Shown piece by piece: positions 1 through 8,352 of a stretch of 64,000 bases of DNA. The notes below the pieces were generated by a model. It was not told the DNA's origin, searched no databases, and worked only from the letters and a program-made list of their open reading frames with translations. Position 1 is the stretch's first letter; each line of letters begins with the position of its first letter. A program made the translations under genes and the position numbers. Source of the stretch: Cellulomonas flavigena DSM 20109 (GTDB taxonomy: Bacteria; Actinomycetota; Actinomycetes; Actinomycetales; Cellulomonadaceae); assembly GCF_000092865.1 (NCBI RefSeq), contig NC_014151.1, positions 2,976,001 to 3,040,000 of the forward strand. Direction: 5' to 3'.

Positions 1-1293
1 GCGCTGCTGACGCCCGACGACGCGGACGACGCTGTCCGGCGACGCTACGAGGCCGTCGTCGACCGGCTGCGCGAGGGCTGGGCACGGCGCGGCCGCGACC
101 GTCTCGAGGTCGTGCAGAACCAGCACCAGGCGGACGTGTTCCCCGTCGCGGACGAGCTGCTCGTCTCCCCCGAGACCTGGCCCGAGATCCGCGAGGAGGC
201 CGAGGGCATCGGCCTCGCCCCGGTGCCTCTCGGCCACGACGAGCTCGAGGGCCGCGTCGTCCGCCTGCGCACCACACCCGCGGGCCGCGACCTGGACCTG
301 CGCGCGCTCGTGCGGCGGTGGCGCCGCGACGGGCACGTCGTGTCGATGTCCTACGTCACGCCGCTGGCCGGCCGGCCCATCATGAAGCCGAGCTCCGGCG
401 CCTTCGCGCCGCAGGTCGCCGCCTTCCCCGAGTACGTCCAGGCGGGTCCTCGCCACGGCGAGGGCGTCGTGGTGGCCGTCGTCGACACCGGCATCACCGC
501 CGAGGAGCGGACCGACGGGTGGCTGACCGACGTGCCCCGGGTGCACGCGGACGACCTCGTCACGCACGGCGACGAGACGAACATCGACCCCCTGGACGCC
601 GACCCCGCGGACGGCTGGCTGGACGTGTACGCCGGCCACGGCACGTTCGTCGCCGGGATCGTCAAGCGGGTCGCCCCGGGAGCGGAGGTGCGGATGTACC
701 GCGCCGTCGGCTCCGGCGGCGCCGGGAGCGAGCTCGAGGTGGCCTGCGCGCTCGTCCGGGCGGTGCGGGACGGTGCCCATGTCGTCAACGTGTCGCTGGG
801 GACGCAGACGCTGTTCGACGAGCCGTCGCTGCCGCTGGCCGCGGCGCTCGACGTGGTCCGCGAGATCGAGGCGGAGCGCGAGTGGCAGTCGGTGGTCGTC
901 GCGTCCGCCGGCAACTACGGCGACGCCGTGCCGACGTACCCGGCGGCGTTCGGTCGGGTCGTGTCCGTCGCCGGACTGACGGCGGACCTGCGGCCCACGA
1001 CGTGGTCGAGCCACGGGCCGTGGGTCGACTTCTCCGCGATCGGTGAGGGTGTCGTCTCGACGTTCGTGGAGGGGACGCAGAACCCGGCGTTCGGGCCCGG
1101 CACGACCTTCGGCCCGAATGCCTTCGCGTCGTGGGTCGGGACGTCGTTCGCCGCACCCCAGGTCGCGGGCGCGATCGCCCGCACGATGACCGAGCTCGGC
1201 GTCAGCGGGCCCCAGGCCGTCGACGCCCTGCTGGCCGCCGGCAAGCCCGTCGCGGGCTTCGGCCGGGCCCTGCACGTCCTGCCGGGAGCCTGA
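1..1293 (+). CDS. S8 (subtilisin-like) serine protease, 5' end outside window
   Basis: The reading frame is open from base 1, so the gene starts upstream; a GTG at 112 is only an internal candidate. The subtilisin triad is visible, counting codons from base 1: Asp162 in VVDTGIT, His213 in GHGTFVAG and Ser382 in GTSFAAPQVAG, with the oxyanion Asn in ASAGN. About 130 residues of unrecognised sequence precede the catalytic domain. The protein ends soon after the Ser block with no C-terminal anchor or sorting signal. No signal peptide can be judged because the N terminus is missing. It lies 73 bp upstream of a sigma factor gene on the same strand and probably belongs to one cassette with it. Family assignment is firm; substrate and location are unknown. 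Confidence 0.88.
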   Translation, partial: ALLTPDDADDAVRRRYEAVVDRLREGWARRGRDRLEVVQNQHQADVFPVADELLVSPETWPEIREEAEGIGLAPVPLGHDELEGRVVRLRTTPAGRDLDLRALVRRWRRDGHVVSMSYVTPLAGRPIMKPSSGAFAPQVAAFPEYVQAGPRHGEGVVVAVVDTGITAEERTDGWLTDVPRVHADDLVTHGDETNIDPLDADPADGWLDVYAGHGTFVAGIVKRVAPGAEVRMYRAVGSGGAGSELEVACALVRAVRDGAHVVNVSLGTQTLFDEPSLPLAAALDVVREIEAEREWQSVVVASAGNYGDAVPTYPAAFGRVVSVAGLTADLRPTTWSSHGPWVDFSAIGEGVVSTFVEGTQNPAFGPGTTFGPNAFASWVGTSFAAPQVAGAIARTMTELGVSGPQAVDALLAAGKPVAGFGRALHVLPGA

Positions 1294-1366
1294 CGTGCTG
1301 GGCACATGCCTCGTGGAGCGTCATGATGGCCTGCGGGACAGACCCGACAGGCGAAGGAGTCGTGCC

Positions 1367-2008
1367 GTGAGCAGCCGGGAGCACCTGGGCGGACCGTACG
1401 ACGAACGCACCACGTCACAGCTCGTGGCCGGCGCGCTCACGGGCGACGAGGGGTCGTGGTCGGAGATCGTGCGCCGGCACACCAACCTCGTCATGGCGCG
1501 GGTTCGGCAGTTCCGCCTCACGCCGCAGCAGGCGGAGGACGTCGCGCAGACGGTGTGGCTCAACCTGCTGGAGCACCTCGGCGACCTGCGCGAGCCCGCA
1601 GCCCTGCCCGGGTGGATCTCGACGGCCACGCGCCACGAGTGCATCCGGGTGTCGAACCTGCAGCGCCGCGCGATCCCGGTGGACCCGACGACGGGCCGCC
1701 TGGACTCCCAGGACGACGCGGAGCTCGACGGGGAGCTGCTGCGCCACGAGCGGCACGCCGCGCTGCGGGCCGCGCTCGCCGAGCTGCCGCCGCACCAGCG
1801 GGACCTGTTGCTGCTGCTGTCGACCGATCCGCCGCCGAGCTACCAGGAGGTGTCCGCACGGCTGGGCATCCCGGTCGGGTCCATCGGCCCGACGCGCCAG
1901 CGCGGGCTGGCCCGGCTGCGCCAGACGGAGGCGATCCGTTCCTACCTCTCGGTGCCGTCCGGCGCCCCGACCGGCGAAGGAGGCCACGATGTCCTGGCAC
2001 TCGGATGA
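1367..2008 (+). CDS. ECF-like sigma-70 family RNA polymerase sigma factor
   Basis: A 213-residue protein with the two-domain layout of ECF sigma factors. A region-2-like segment lies near residues 30-90 (SEIVRRHTNLV to PGWISTATRHE) and a region-4-like helix-turn-helix near 135-185 (ALAELPPHQRDL, then YQEVSARLGIPVGSIGPTRQ). The GTG at 1367 is chosen because GAAGGAG at 1353-1359 sits eight bases upstream; an in-frame start at 1295 has no such site. The 3' end overlaps the next gene by 20 bp, implying coupling. No anti-sigma factor with membrane segments is seen next to it. The protease upstream or the small protein downstream could take that regulatory role, which is inference. Confidence 0.85.
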   Translation: MSSREHLGGPYDERTTSQLVAGALTGDEGSWSEIVRRHTNLVMARVRQFRLTPQQAEDVAQTVWLNLLEHLGDLREPAALPGWISTATRHECIRVSNLQRRAIPVDPTTGRLDSQDDAELDGELLRHERHAALRAALAELPPHQRDLLLLLSTDPPPSYQEVSARLGIPVGSIGPTRQRGLARLRQTEAIRSYLSVPSGAPTGEGGHDVLALG

Positions 2009-2513
2009 CGTGGGTCTGCCCCAGCCGCGCCCCGCGGACGCGTGGGCGGACGACGACGCGCTCGCGACCGACCTGGCGCGCGCGGTCGGCGAGGGGGAGC
2101 ACCTCGGGCGGATCACCGCGGCGGCCACGGCCGCCTTCCACGCGCACCGCGGGATGCTCGCGCTGCGTGAGGAGCTCGAGACCGACCTGCTGCTGCTCAC
2201 CCTCGTGCACGACTCGTGCACCGCGGACGCCCTCACGGGGGTCCGGGACCGCAGCGGGCAGCCGTCGCGGACCCTCGTGTTCGAGGGCGAGGGGCTCGGG
2301 GTCGAGGTCGAGGTGACCGACGGCGGCGTCGAGGGACAGCTCATCCCTGCGCGGGCCGGGCGGGTGGTGCTGCGACGCCCGGACGGCGAGGTGGCGAGCA
2401 CGCAGACCGACGAGGTGGGCTACTTCCGTCTCGACGTGCACCCCGAGGGCCCGGTCCGCCTGGTGTGCGAGAGCACGGACGGCTCGTGCGTGACCCAGTG
2501 GCTGCCCTGGTGA
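1989..2513 (+). CDS. small protein with carboxypeptidase-regulatory-like C-terminal domain
   Basis: A 174-residue protein starting inside the end of the sigma gene, with GAAGGAGG at 1975-1982 as ribosome site. The N-terminal half is alanine-rich and helical-looking (residues 15-75). The C-terminal half (about 100-174) is beta-rich: GQLIPARAGRVVLRRPDG, then ASTQTDEVGYFRLDV, then PVRLVCESTDG. That is the pattern of carboxypeptidase-regulatory or transthyretin-like folds. There are two cysteines near the C terminus and no signal peptide or membrane segment. Translational overlap with the sigma gene suggests it acts with it, perhaps as a partner or inhibitor. The exact family is not recognised, so the functional link is an inference from position only. 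Confidence 0.7.
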   Translation: MSWHSDDVGLPQPRPADAWADDDALATDLARAVGEGEHLGRITAAATAAFHAHRGMLALREELETDLLLLTLVHDSCTADALTGVRDRSGQPSRTLVFEGEGLGVEVEVTDGGVEGQLIPARAGRVVLRRPDGEVASTQTDEVGYFRLDVHPEGPVRLVCESTDGSCVTQWLPW

Positions 2514-2540
2514 GGGGCTGACGCGCCGCCGTGCGGCGTG

Positions 2541-2577
2541 CACGGGGCCCGGTCCGCAGGGGGGACCGGGCCCCGTG
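2541..2577. terminator. bidirectional hairpin terminator
   Basis: A perfect 15-bp stem (CACGGGGCCCGGTCC and its complement) with a 7-nt loop lies between the convergent small-protein gene and the MFS gene. There is no long T-tract, as is usual in very GC-rich actinobacteria. Confidence 0.8.
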
Positions 2578-2593
2578 GTCGTCGCGGCGGGCG

Positions 2594-3892
2594 CTACGGG
2601 CGTTCCGGGACGACGAGCGCCGGGGCGCCGGGCGGCGCGACAGCTGCGGTGGCGCGCGCCGCACGCCCCACCGCCGAGGACCGCTCGAGCCACCGCGCGA
2701 GCGGTGCGGCGGTCAGGGTCAGGACGGCGAACACCCCCGCCAGCACCACCCATCCCGTCGCCCCGTGCGCGATCACCCCGCTCGTCAGCACCACGGACCC
2801 CACGACGCCCTGCAGGATCGGCGCCAGGCTCGCGACCGACATGTACTCGCCCTCACGATCCGGCGCGGCGAAGCGGTAGCTCAGCGTCCAGGAGCCGGCG
2901 GCCTCCCACATCTCCCCGGCGGTCAGCGCGAGCACGGCCAGGAGCAGCAGCGCCACGACGAGCACGACCGACCCCGTGGCCCACCGGGTGGCAGCGACGA
3001 GCAGGCACGTGAGCGCGAGCGCGAGACCCGAGCGCACGAAGGCCCCGCGCCCCGCGGCGGTCGTCTCCCCGATGTCCGCGAACCGCACCTGCAGCGACGC
3101 CGCCAGCAGGGTGTTGACGACCACCAGCACGGAGATCAACGCCGCCGGAACGCCCGGGAGCCCGGCCACCCACAGCGGCAGACCGACGGACAGCACGCTC
3201 ACGTGCATCATCAGCAGTGCGCTCTGGACCGTCAGCGCCAGGTACGGCAGGTCCCTGACCGCCCGCGGCACCTCGACCCGCCACACGCCACCCTCGACCC
3301 GCCGGGGCACGGTCGTGACCTTCATGCGGGCGACGAACCAGGCGGCGAACAGGTACGCCACCGCGTTGGCGAAGGCGATCGACGCGTACGCCGTCCACGT
3401 GTCGGCCGTCAGGAGGGGCGCCGTCAGCGAGGCGCCCACCGTGAAGCCGATGTTGCGCCACGAACGCATGTACGCGGAGACGCGTGTGCGCTCCTCCCCC
3501 GCGGCGGCGCTGACGAGGCTGCGGCTGGCGGGTATCGCGCCGCAGTCGCCGATCGTCTGCATCGTGCCCACGACGAGGAAGAGCGGGAACGTCACCGCGA
3601 ACGGCATCGCCGCGGTCCACGCGGCACGCCAGAGGTGCATGCCCACGAGCGTGCGCCGCGCGCCCAGCCGGTCGCTGAGGACCCCGAGCGGCACGGTCAG
3701 CAGGAAGCCCACGATGCTCGCCACGGCGAACCCGATACCGACCTGCTCGGGCGCCATCCCGATGCCCCGGGTGTAGAAGACGGCCGAGCCGGCGAGGAAG
3801 AAGCCGGTCCCGACCGAGTCGACGAACGCGACCCACACCAGACCCCGGGCGGGACCGCGCGCGGGCAGCAGTGCAGCGAGCCGTTCACCCAT
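2594..3892 (-). CDS. MFS transporter
   Basis: About 432 residues with roughly 12 hydrophobic segments and an MFS motif-A loop between helices 2 and 3 (GVLSDRLGARRT). It is a cytoplasmic-membrane secondary transporter; the substrate cannot be read from the sequence. The start is uncertain. The ATG at 3892 gives MGERLAALLPARG, while an in-frame GTG at 3949 would add 19 residues that look like non-coding sequence. Neither has a clear Shine-Dalgarno sequence. The gene is monocistronic: it converges on the protease/sigma cassette and is separated from rplA upstream by a strong hairpin. Confidence 0.8.
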   Translation of the reverse strand: MGERLAALLPARGPARGLVWVAFVDSVGTGFFLAGSAVFYTRGIGMAPEQVGIGFAVASIVGFLLTVPLGVLSDRLGARRTLVGMHLWRAAWTAAMPFAVTFPLFLVVGTMQTIGDCGAIPASRSLVSAAAGEERTRVSAYMRSWRNIGFTVGASLTAPLLTADTWTAYASIAFANAVAYLFAAWFVARMKVTTVPRRVEGGVWRVEVPRAVRDLPYLALTVQSALLMMHVSVLSVGLPLWVAGLPGVPAALISVLVVVNTLLAASLQVRFADIGETTAAGRGAFVRSGLALALTCLLVAATRWATGSVVLVVALLLLAVLALTAGEMWEAAGSWTLSYRFAAPDREGEYMSVASLAPILQGVVGSVVLTSGVIAHGATGWVVLAGVFAVLTLTAAPLARWLERSSAVGRAARATAAVAPPGAPALVVPERP

Positions 3893-3975
3893 GCGGATGA
3901 TGATGCCGGACGAACCGGTCGACAACGACGCCGGTCCGCATCCTGTCACCGGCCGGACGAGCGGGCCCGGACGCG

Positions 3976-4013
3976 CGACGGCCCGGCACCCTCGCAGGGG
4001 TGCCGGGCCGTCG
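3976..4013 (-). terminator. rho-independent-type terminator after rplA
   Basis: A perfect 16-bp stem (CGACGGCCCGGCACCC and its complement) with a 6-nt loop lies just after the rplA stop codon and closes the rplK-rplA unit. Confidence 0.8.
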
Positions 4014-4033
4014 GTGCGCGGTGGGAGCAGCCG

Positions 4034-4750
4034 TCAGGCCGCGTCCTCCTCCGTGAGGTTGCGCGTCTTGGTCTGGTCCAGCGCGATGCCGGGGCCGTTC
4101 GTGGTCGCGAGCGTCGCCTTGGTGATGTAGCGACCCTTCGACGACGCCGGCTTCAGACGCAGGATCTCCTCGAGCGCGGCGGCGTAGTTCTCCACGAGCG
4201 CGACGTCCGAGAAGGACGTCTTGCCGATGATGAAGTGCAGGTTGGCGTGACGGTCCACGCGGAACTCGATCTTGCCGCCCTTGATGTCGGACACGGCCTT
4301 GGCCACGTCCATGGTCACCGTGCCGGTCTTCGGGTTCGGCATGAGGCCGCGGGGGCCGAGGACCTTGCCGAGACGACCGACCTTGCCCATGAGGTCCGGG
4401 GTGGCGACCGCGGCGTCGAAGTCCGTCCAGCCGTCGGCGACCTTGGCGATGAGCTCGTCGCCGCCGACCTCGTCGGCGCCGGCGGCGCGGGCCTGCTCGG
4501 CACGCTCGCCGTTCGCGAAGACGATGACGCGGGCGGTCTTGCCGGTGCCGTGCGGCAGGTTGACCGTGCCGCGGACCATCTGGTCGGCCTTGCGGGGGTC
4601 GACACCGAGGCGGAACGCGACCTCGACGGTCGCGTCGTACTTGGTGGTCGACGTCTCCTTGGCGAGGCGCACGGCCTCGAGCGGGGAGTAGATCCGGTCG
4701 GCGTCGATCTTCTCGACGGCGGCGCGGTACGCCTTGCTGTGCTTGGGCAT
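4034..4750 (-). CDS. rplA: 50S ribosomal protein L1
   Basis: A 238-residue protein, normal length for bacterial L1. It starts [16 protein letters not shown] and contains the conserved L1 block [15 protein letters not shown] and a C-terminal TNGPGIALD segment. L1 binds 23S rRNA at the mobile L1 stalk, helps release E-site tRNA, and often represses its own operon. The ATG at 4750 is preceded by AAGGAG nine bases upstream. It follows rplK with a 106-bp gap that holds a 10-bp-stem hairpin, and it is closed by the terminator at 3976-4013. Confidence 0.97.
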   Translation of the reverse strand: MPKHSKAYRAAVEKIDADRIYSPLEAVRLAKETSTTKYDATVEVAFRLGVDPRKADQMVRGTVNLPHGTGKTARVIVFANGERAEQARAAGADEVGGDELIAKVADGWTDFDAAVATPDLMGKVGRLGKVLGPRGLMPNPKTGTVTMDVAKAVSDIKGGKIEFRVDRHANLHFIIGKTSFSDVALVENYAAALEEILRLKPASSKGRYITKATLATTNGPGIALDQTKTRNLTEEDAA

Positions 4751-4812
4751 CTGCGTGTTCTCCTTGTTCAGCAGTCGTGGTCATGCGGGCCGCACGCGGG
4801 CCCTGCCACTGC

Positions 4813-4837
4813 CCGCCGGCGCAGGTCGCGCCGGCGG
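4813..4837 (-). promoter_or_regulatory. hairpin between rplK and rplA
   Basis: A perfect 10-bp stem (CCGCCGGCGC and its complement) with loop AGGTC sits in the rplK-rplA spacer. It could be a processing or attenuation site, or part of an L1 autoregulatory target. I cannot match it to a known L1-binding motif by eye. Confidence 0.4.
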
Positions 4838-4856
4838 ACGTCGTCGGACGAGAGCG

Positions 4857-5288
4857 TCAGCCCTCGACCTTGATCCCCATGGAACGCGCGGTCCCGGCGA
4901 TGATCTTCTCCGCCGCGTCCAGGTCGTTCGCGTTGAGGTCCTCGAGCTTGGTGCTCGCGATCTCGCGCACCTGCGCCGAGGTCAGCGTGCCGACCTTCGC
5001 GCTGTGCGGCGTCGCGGAGCCCTTGGCCACGCCCGCGGCCTTCTTGATCAGCTCGGCGGCCGGCGGCGTCTTCGTGATGAAGGTGAACGAGCGGTCCTCG
5101 TACACCGTGATCTCCACGGGGATGACGTTGCCGCGCTGCGACTCGGTCGCCGCGTTGTACGCCTTGCAGAACTCCATGATGTTGACGCCGTGCTGACCCA
5201 GCGCGGGGCCGATCGGCGGCGCAGGGGTCGCGGCACCGGCGTTGATCTGGAGCTTGATGAGGCCGGTGACCTTCTTCTTCGGGGGCAT
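4857..5288 (-). CDS. rplK: 50S ribosomal protein L11
   Basis: A 143-residue protein beginning [15 protein letters not shown], with the glycine/proline-rich N-terminal loop [20 protein letters not shown] that contacts the thiostrepton region of 23S rRNA, and the C-terminal rRNA-binding domain. L11 forms the GTPase-associated centre. The ATG at 5288 has GGAAGG seven bases upstream; upstream in-frame codons encode non-conserved basic sequence. It is followed by rplA and preceded by nusG across an 83-bp gap with a small hairpin, so rplK-rplA may be transcribed partly independently of secE-nusG. Confidence 0.97.
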   Translation of the reverse strand: MPPKKKVTGLIKLQINAGAATPAPPIGPALGQHGVNIMEFCKAYNAATESQRGNVIPVEITVYEDRSFTFITKTPPAAELIKKAAGVAKGSATPHSAKVGTLTSAQVREIASTKLEDLNANDLDAAEKIIAGTARSMGIKVEG

Positions 5289-5343
5289 GATGCCTTCCGT
5301 TCTTCTCGTGGGCCGACGCCGTGGGCGATGACCCGGTTGCATC

Positions 5344-5360
5344 GCCCCGCAGCGCGGGGC
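5344..5360 (-). terminator. small hairpin after nusG
   Basis: A 7-bp GC stem (GCCCCGC and its complement) with loop AGC follows the nusG stop by about ten bases. It is a weak terminator or attenuator between nusG and rplK. Confidence 0.4.
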
Positions 5361-5371
5361 GGGTCAGCAGG

Positions 5372-6145
5372 TCAGATCTTGGAGACCTGGCTGAAGGAGA
5401 GCTCGACCGGGGTCTCCCGGCCGAAGAGGGAGACGAGGACCTTGAGCTTCTGGTTCTCGGGGTTGATCTCGGAGATCGTGGCCGGCAGCGTGTCGAACGG
5501 CCCACCGTCGGTGACGGTGACCGACTCCCCGACCGTGAAGTCGACCTCGACCGGCTTGCTCGACGCCTTGGCGGCCTGCTGCGCGGGGGCCTTGGTCTCG
5601 ATCGCGGGCGCGAGCATCGAGAAGACCTCGTCGAGCGTGAGCGGCACCGGCTGGTGCGTGTGGCCGACGAAGCCGGTGACACCCGGCGTGTGGCGCACGG
5701 CGCCCCACGACTCGTCGGTGAGGTCCATGCGGACGAGGACGTAACCGGGGATCCGGACGCGCTTGACGACCTTGCGCTGCGCGTTCTTGATCTCGACGAC
5801 CTCCTCCATGGGGACCTCCACCTGGTGGATGTAGTCCTCCATGTTGAGGCTCTGCGTGCGCGACTCGAGGTTCGCCTTCACGCGGTTCTCGTAGCCCGCG
5901 TAGGAGTGGATCACGTACCAGTCGCCGGGAAGGCGGCGCAGCTTGGCCTTGAACGCGGCCACCGGGTCCTCGTCGGGGTCGGCCTCGTCGCCGGCCTCGT
6001 CGGACGTGTCGGCCTCGTCGCCGGTGGCCGTGTCGTCGAGCTCGTCACCCGCGCTCGCCTCGACGGCCTCGACGGACGCGAGCGCGTCCGCGAGCTCTGC
6101 CTCGGCGCCCGGCGTGGGCTCCTGCGACTCCTGCGACACGTGCAA
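5372..6145 (-). CDS. nusG: transcription termination/antitermination factor NusG
   Basis: A 257-residue protein. The NGN domain begins near residue 73 ([20 protein letters not shown]), with the conserved [12 protein letters not shown] strand. The C-terminal KOW domain contains [17 protein letters not shown] sequence and [14 protein letters not shown]. The first 70 residues are a Glu/Asp/Ala-rich disordered extension, common in actinobacterial NusG. NusG binds RNA polymerase and links it to Rho or to the ribosome. The start is probably TTG at 6145, with GGAG eight to nine bases upstream; a GTG two codons later (6139) is the alternative. It lies directly downstream of secE. Confidence 0.95.
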   Translation of the reverse strand: MHVSQESQEPTPGAEAELADALASVEAVEASAGDELDDTATGDEADTSDEAGDEADPDEDPVAAFKAKLRRLPGDWYVIHSYAGYENRVKANLESRTQSLNMEDYIHQVEVPMEEVVEIKNAQRKVVKRVRIPGYVLVRMDLTDESWGAVRHTPGVTGFVGHTHQPVPLTLDEVFSMLAPAIETKAPAQQAAKASSKPVEVDFTVGESVTVTDGGPFDTLPATISEINPENQKLKVLVSLFGRETPVELSFSQVSKI

Positions 6146-6240
6146 CCTGCTTTCTCCGTGAACAAGGGACCGGCGCGCGCCGGTACGTGCGCGGCTGACA
6201 CCGCGCGGGTGGGGTGGTCGTCGGCGTCAGCCGACGCGGC

Positions 6241-6519
6241 TCACCCGAAGACGAGGAACGTCAGCTTGCCGATGCCCAGGTCGATCAGCGTCACGAACAG
6301 CATGACGACCGTGACGAACACGAGCACGACGCTGGTGTAGGTGACGAGCTCCTGCCGCGTGGGCCGGACGACCTTCTTCAGCTCGGCGACGACCTGGCGC
6401 ACGAACAGCGCGATGCGCGCGAACAGGCCGCGCTTCTCGGCGTCGCGACGCGGCGCGCGCTCGGTCCTGCCGGTGGCCGAGCCCTCGGCGTCGGACGCCG
6501 CGGCGGCAGCGGTATCGCT
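6241..6519 (-). CDS. secE: preprotein translocase subunit SecE
   Basis: A 92-residue protein with a charged cytoplasmic stretch (RGLFARIALFVRQVVAELKK), the conserved VVRPTRQELVTYT segment and one C-terminal membrane helix (about 60-88). This is the usual single-helix SecE of actinobacteria. It clamps SecY in the translocation channel. The GTG at 6519 (VSDTAAAA) is preferred because AGGGGC lies seven bases upstream; an ATG at 6543 would add eight residues. It lies between tRNA-Trp and nusG on the same strand, the classic order. Confidence 0.92.
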   Translation of the reverse strand, partial: SDTAAAAASDAEGSATGRTERAPRRDAEKRGLFARIALFVRQVVAELKKVVRPTRQELVTYTSVVLVFVTVVMLFVTLIDLGIGKLTFLVFG

Positions 6520-6683
6520 CACGTCTGGCCCCTGTCTCGTCATCGGTGCGGCACCCGGGGTCGGGCACCGAGGTCGAGGACGCACGGACGGGGGCCGACG
6601 CGACGCGCCGGACCGACCGGCGGTCCTGCTCACGACGCCGACCCGACCTCGGGTGACCCCGAGGTCGAGCCGGTCCGCGTGCG

Positions 6684-6756
6684 CAGGGCAGACAGGACTC
6701 GAACCTGCAACCTGCGGTTTTGGAGACCGCTGCGCTACCAATTGCGCCACTGCCCT
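6684..6756 (-). tRNA. tRNA-Trp (CCA anticodon)
   Basis: A 73-nt cloverleaf on the minus strand. The acceptor arms AGGGCAG and CTGCCCT pair fully; the anticodon loop reads CTCCAAA with CCA; the T-arm contains GGTTCGAGTCC. CCA is not encoded at the 3' end. It precedes secE, as in most actinobacteria. Confidence 0.97.
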
Positions 6757-7011
6757 ACGGCGGCCGGGTCACCACGACTCCGCGACCACCGGACCGTCCC
6801 CGAGCGCGTCGGGCACGGACTGAAGGCGTGCTTCATCATGGCGGACGTCAACCGCCGGTGGACCACTGTACGCGACGTGGAGGCGTGCGGTCGAACCCGC
6901 CCGCGAGACACCTCGGCGCCCCCGCGCGCGGACCTCGCGCCTACCTCGCGCGGGCGCCGTCGTACCACGTCGTGAAATGTCCTCGGCGGACACCCGTGGC
7001 ACTCTGCGAGG

Positions 7012-8256
7012 ATGTGGCGCGTGACCGAGCACAGCGCATCGACGACGACGTCCCCCCGCTCCCGTGTCTCCGCCCGGGTCGCCGCGATCGCGGAGTCCGC
7101 GACGCTGGCGGTCGACGCGAAGGCGAAGGCCCTCAAGGCCGCCGGCCGGCCCGTGATCGGCTTCGGCGCCGGCGAGCCGGACTTCCCGACGCCGGACTAC
7201 ATCGTCGAGGCCGCCGTGAAGGCCGTGCAGGACCCCGTCAACCACCGCTACTCCCCCGCGGCCGGCCTGCCGGTGCTGCGCGAGGCGATCGCGGCCAAGA
7301 CGCTGCGCGACTCCGGCTACGAGGTGAAGCCGTCCGACGTGCTCGTCACCAACGGCGGCAAGCAGGCCGTGTTCCAGGCGTTCGCCGCGATCCTCGACCC
7401 GGGCGACGAGGTCCTGCTGCCCGCGCCCTACTGGACGACGTACCCCGAGGCCATCCGGCTGACCGGCGCCGAGCCCGTCGAGGTCGTCGCCGGCGTCGAC
7501 CAGGGCTACCTGGTGACCGTCGAGCAGCTCGAGGCGGCCCGCACGCCACGCACCAAGGCGCTGCTGTTCAACTCCCCGTCCAACCCGACGGGCGCCGTCT
7601 ACTCCCCCGAGCAGACCGCGGAGATCGGCCGCTGGGCCCTCGAGCACGGGATCTGGGTCATCACCGACGAGATCTACGAGCACCTGACCTACGACGATGC
7701 GGTGTTCACGCCGGTCGTCAAGGTCGTCCCCGAGCTCGCGGACACCACCATCGTCCTCAACGGCGTGGCCAAGACCTACGCGATGACGGGGTGGCGCGTG
7801 GGCTGGATGATCGGTCCGTCGGACGTCGTCAAGGCCGCGACCAACCTGCAGTCGCACCTGTCGTCCAACGTCGCCAACGTCTCGCAGCGGGCCGCCGTCG
7901 CCGCGCTGGAGGGCGACCTGTCCGCCGCGCACGAGATGCGCACGGCGTTCGACCGCCGGCGCCGCACCATGGTCGAGATGCTCTCGACGATCGACGGCGT
8001 CGTGTGCCCCGCCCCGCAGGGCGCGTTCTACGCCTACCCGTCGGTCGAGGGACTGCTGGGTCGCACGATCCGCGGCGTCACGCCGACCACGTCGGCGGAG
8101 CTCGCCGCACTCGTCCTCGACGAGGTCGAGGTCGCGGTCGTGCCCGGCGAGGCGTTCGGCCCCAGCGGTTACCTGCGCCTGTCCTACGCCCTGGGCGACG
8201 ACGACCTCGTCGAGGGCGTGACCCGCCTCCAGTCGCTGCTGCGCGAGGCCGTCTGA
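7012..8256 (+). CDS. aspC: pyridoxal-phosphate aspartate-type aminotransferase
   Basis: A 414-residue class I aminotransferase. It has the N-terminal [10 protein letters not shown] substrate loop, SPSNPTG near 188-194, DEIYEHL for the cofactor ring, and the PLP-binding lysine at about 254 in [16 protein letters not shown]. It most likely interconverts aspartate and oxaloacetate using 2-oxoglutarate/glutamate. Start choice: the ATG at 7012 sits six bases after CACTCT (preceded by TGG), a pattern seen at other apparently leaderless genes here. A GTG at 7021 has GCGAGG at a normal Shine-Dalgarno distance and is the alternative. It is divergent from tRNA-Trp and closed by a terminator at 8270-8301. 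Confidence 0.92.
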   Translation: MWRVTEHSASTTTSPRSRVSARVAAIAESATLAVDAKAKALKAAGRPVIGFGAGEPDFPTPDYIVEAAVKAVQDPVNHRYSPAAGLPVLREAIAAKTLRDSGYEVKPSDVLVTNGGKQAVFQAFAAILDPGDEVLLPAPYWTTYPEAIRLTGAEPVEVVAGVDQGYLVTVEQLEAARTPRTKALLFNSPSNPTGAVYSPEQTAEIGRWALEHGIWVITDEIYEHLTYDDAVFTPVVKVVPELADTTIVLNGVAKTYAMTGWRVGWMIGPSDVVKAATNLQSHLSSNVANVSQRAAVAALEGDLSAAHEMRTAFDRRRRTMVEMLSTIDGVVCPAPQGAFYAYPSVEGLLGRTIRGVTPTTSAELAALVLDEVEVAVVPGEAFGPSGYLRLSYALGDDDLVEGVTRLQSLLREAV

Positions 8257-8269
8257 CCCACCCGACGGA

Positions 8270-8301
8270 CCTGGGGGTCCACCGTTCGGTGGACCCCCAG
8301 G
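8270..8301 (+). terminator. terminator after aminotransferase gene
   Basis: A perfect 14-bp stem (CCTGGGGGTCCACC and its complement) with a GTTC loop begins 13 bases after the stop codon. Confidence 0.85.
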
Positions 8302-8352
8302 ACGTCCGCCCGGTCGTCCCGGGCGACCCCGCCCGCCCGCGAGGCTGGCGGC

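Noticed and set aside
2531..4873. Long plus-strand frame opposite the MFS transporter and rplA
   Set aside because: Low-complexity Arg/Gly/His composition and full overlap with recognised minus-strand genes.
6757..6880. Promoter for tRNA-Trp/secE at TACAGT (6870 to 6865)
   Set aside because: The best -35 partner (TTCGAC) is 19 bases away and the tRNA is about 100 bases downstream, so the assignment is too weak to list.
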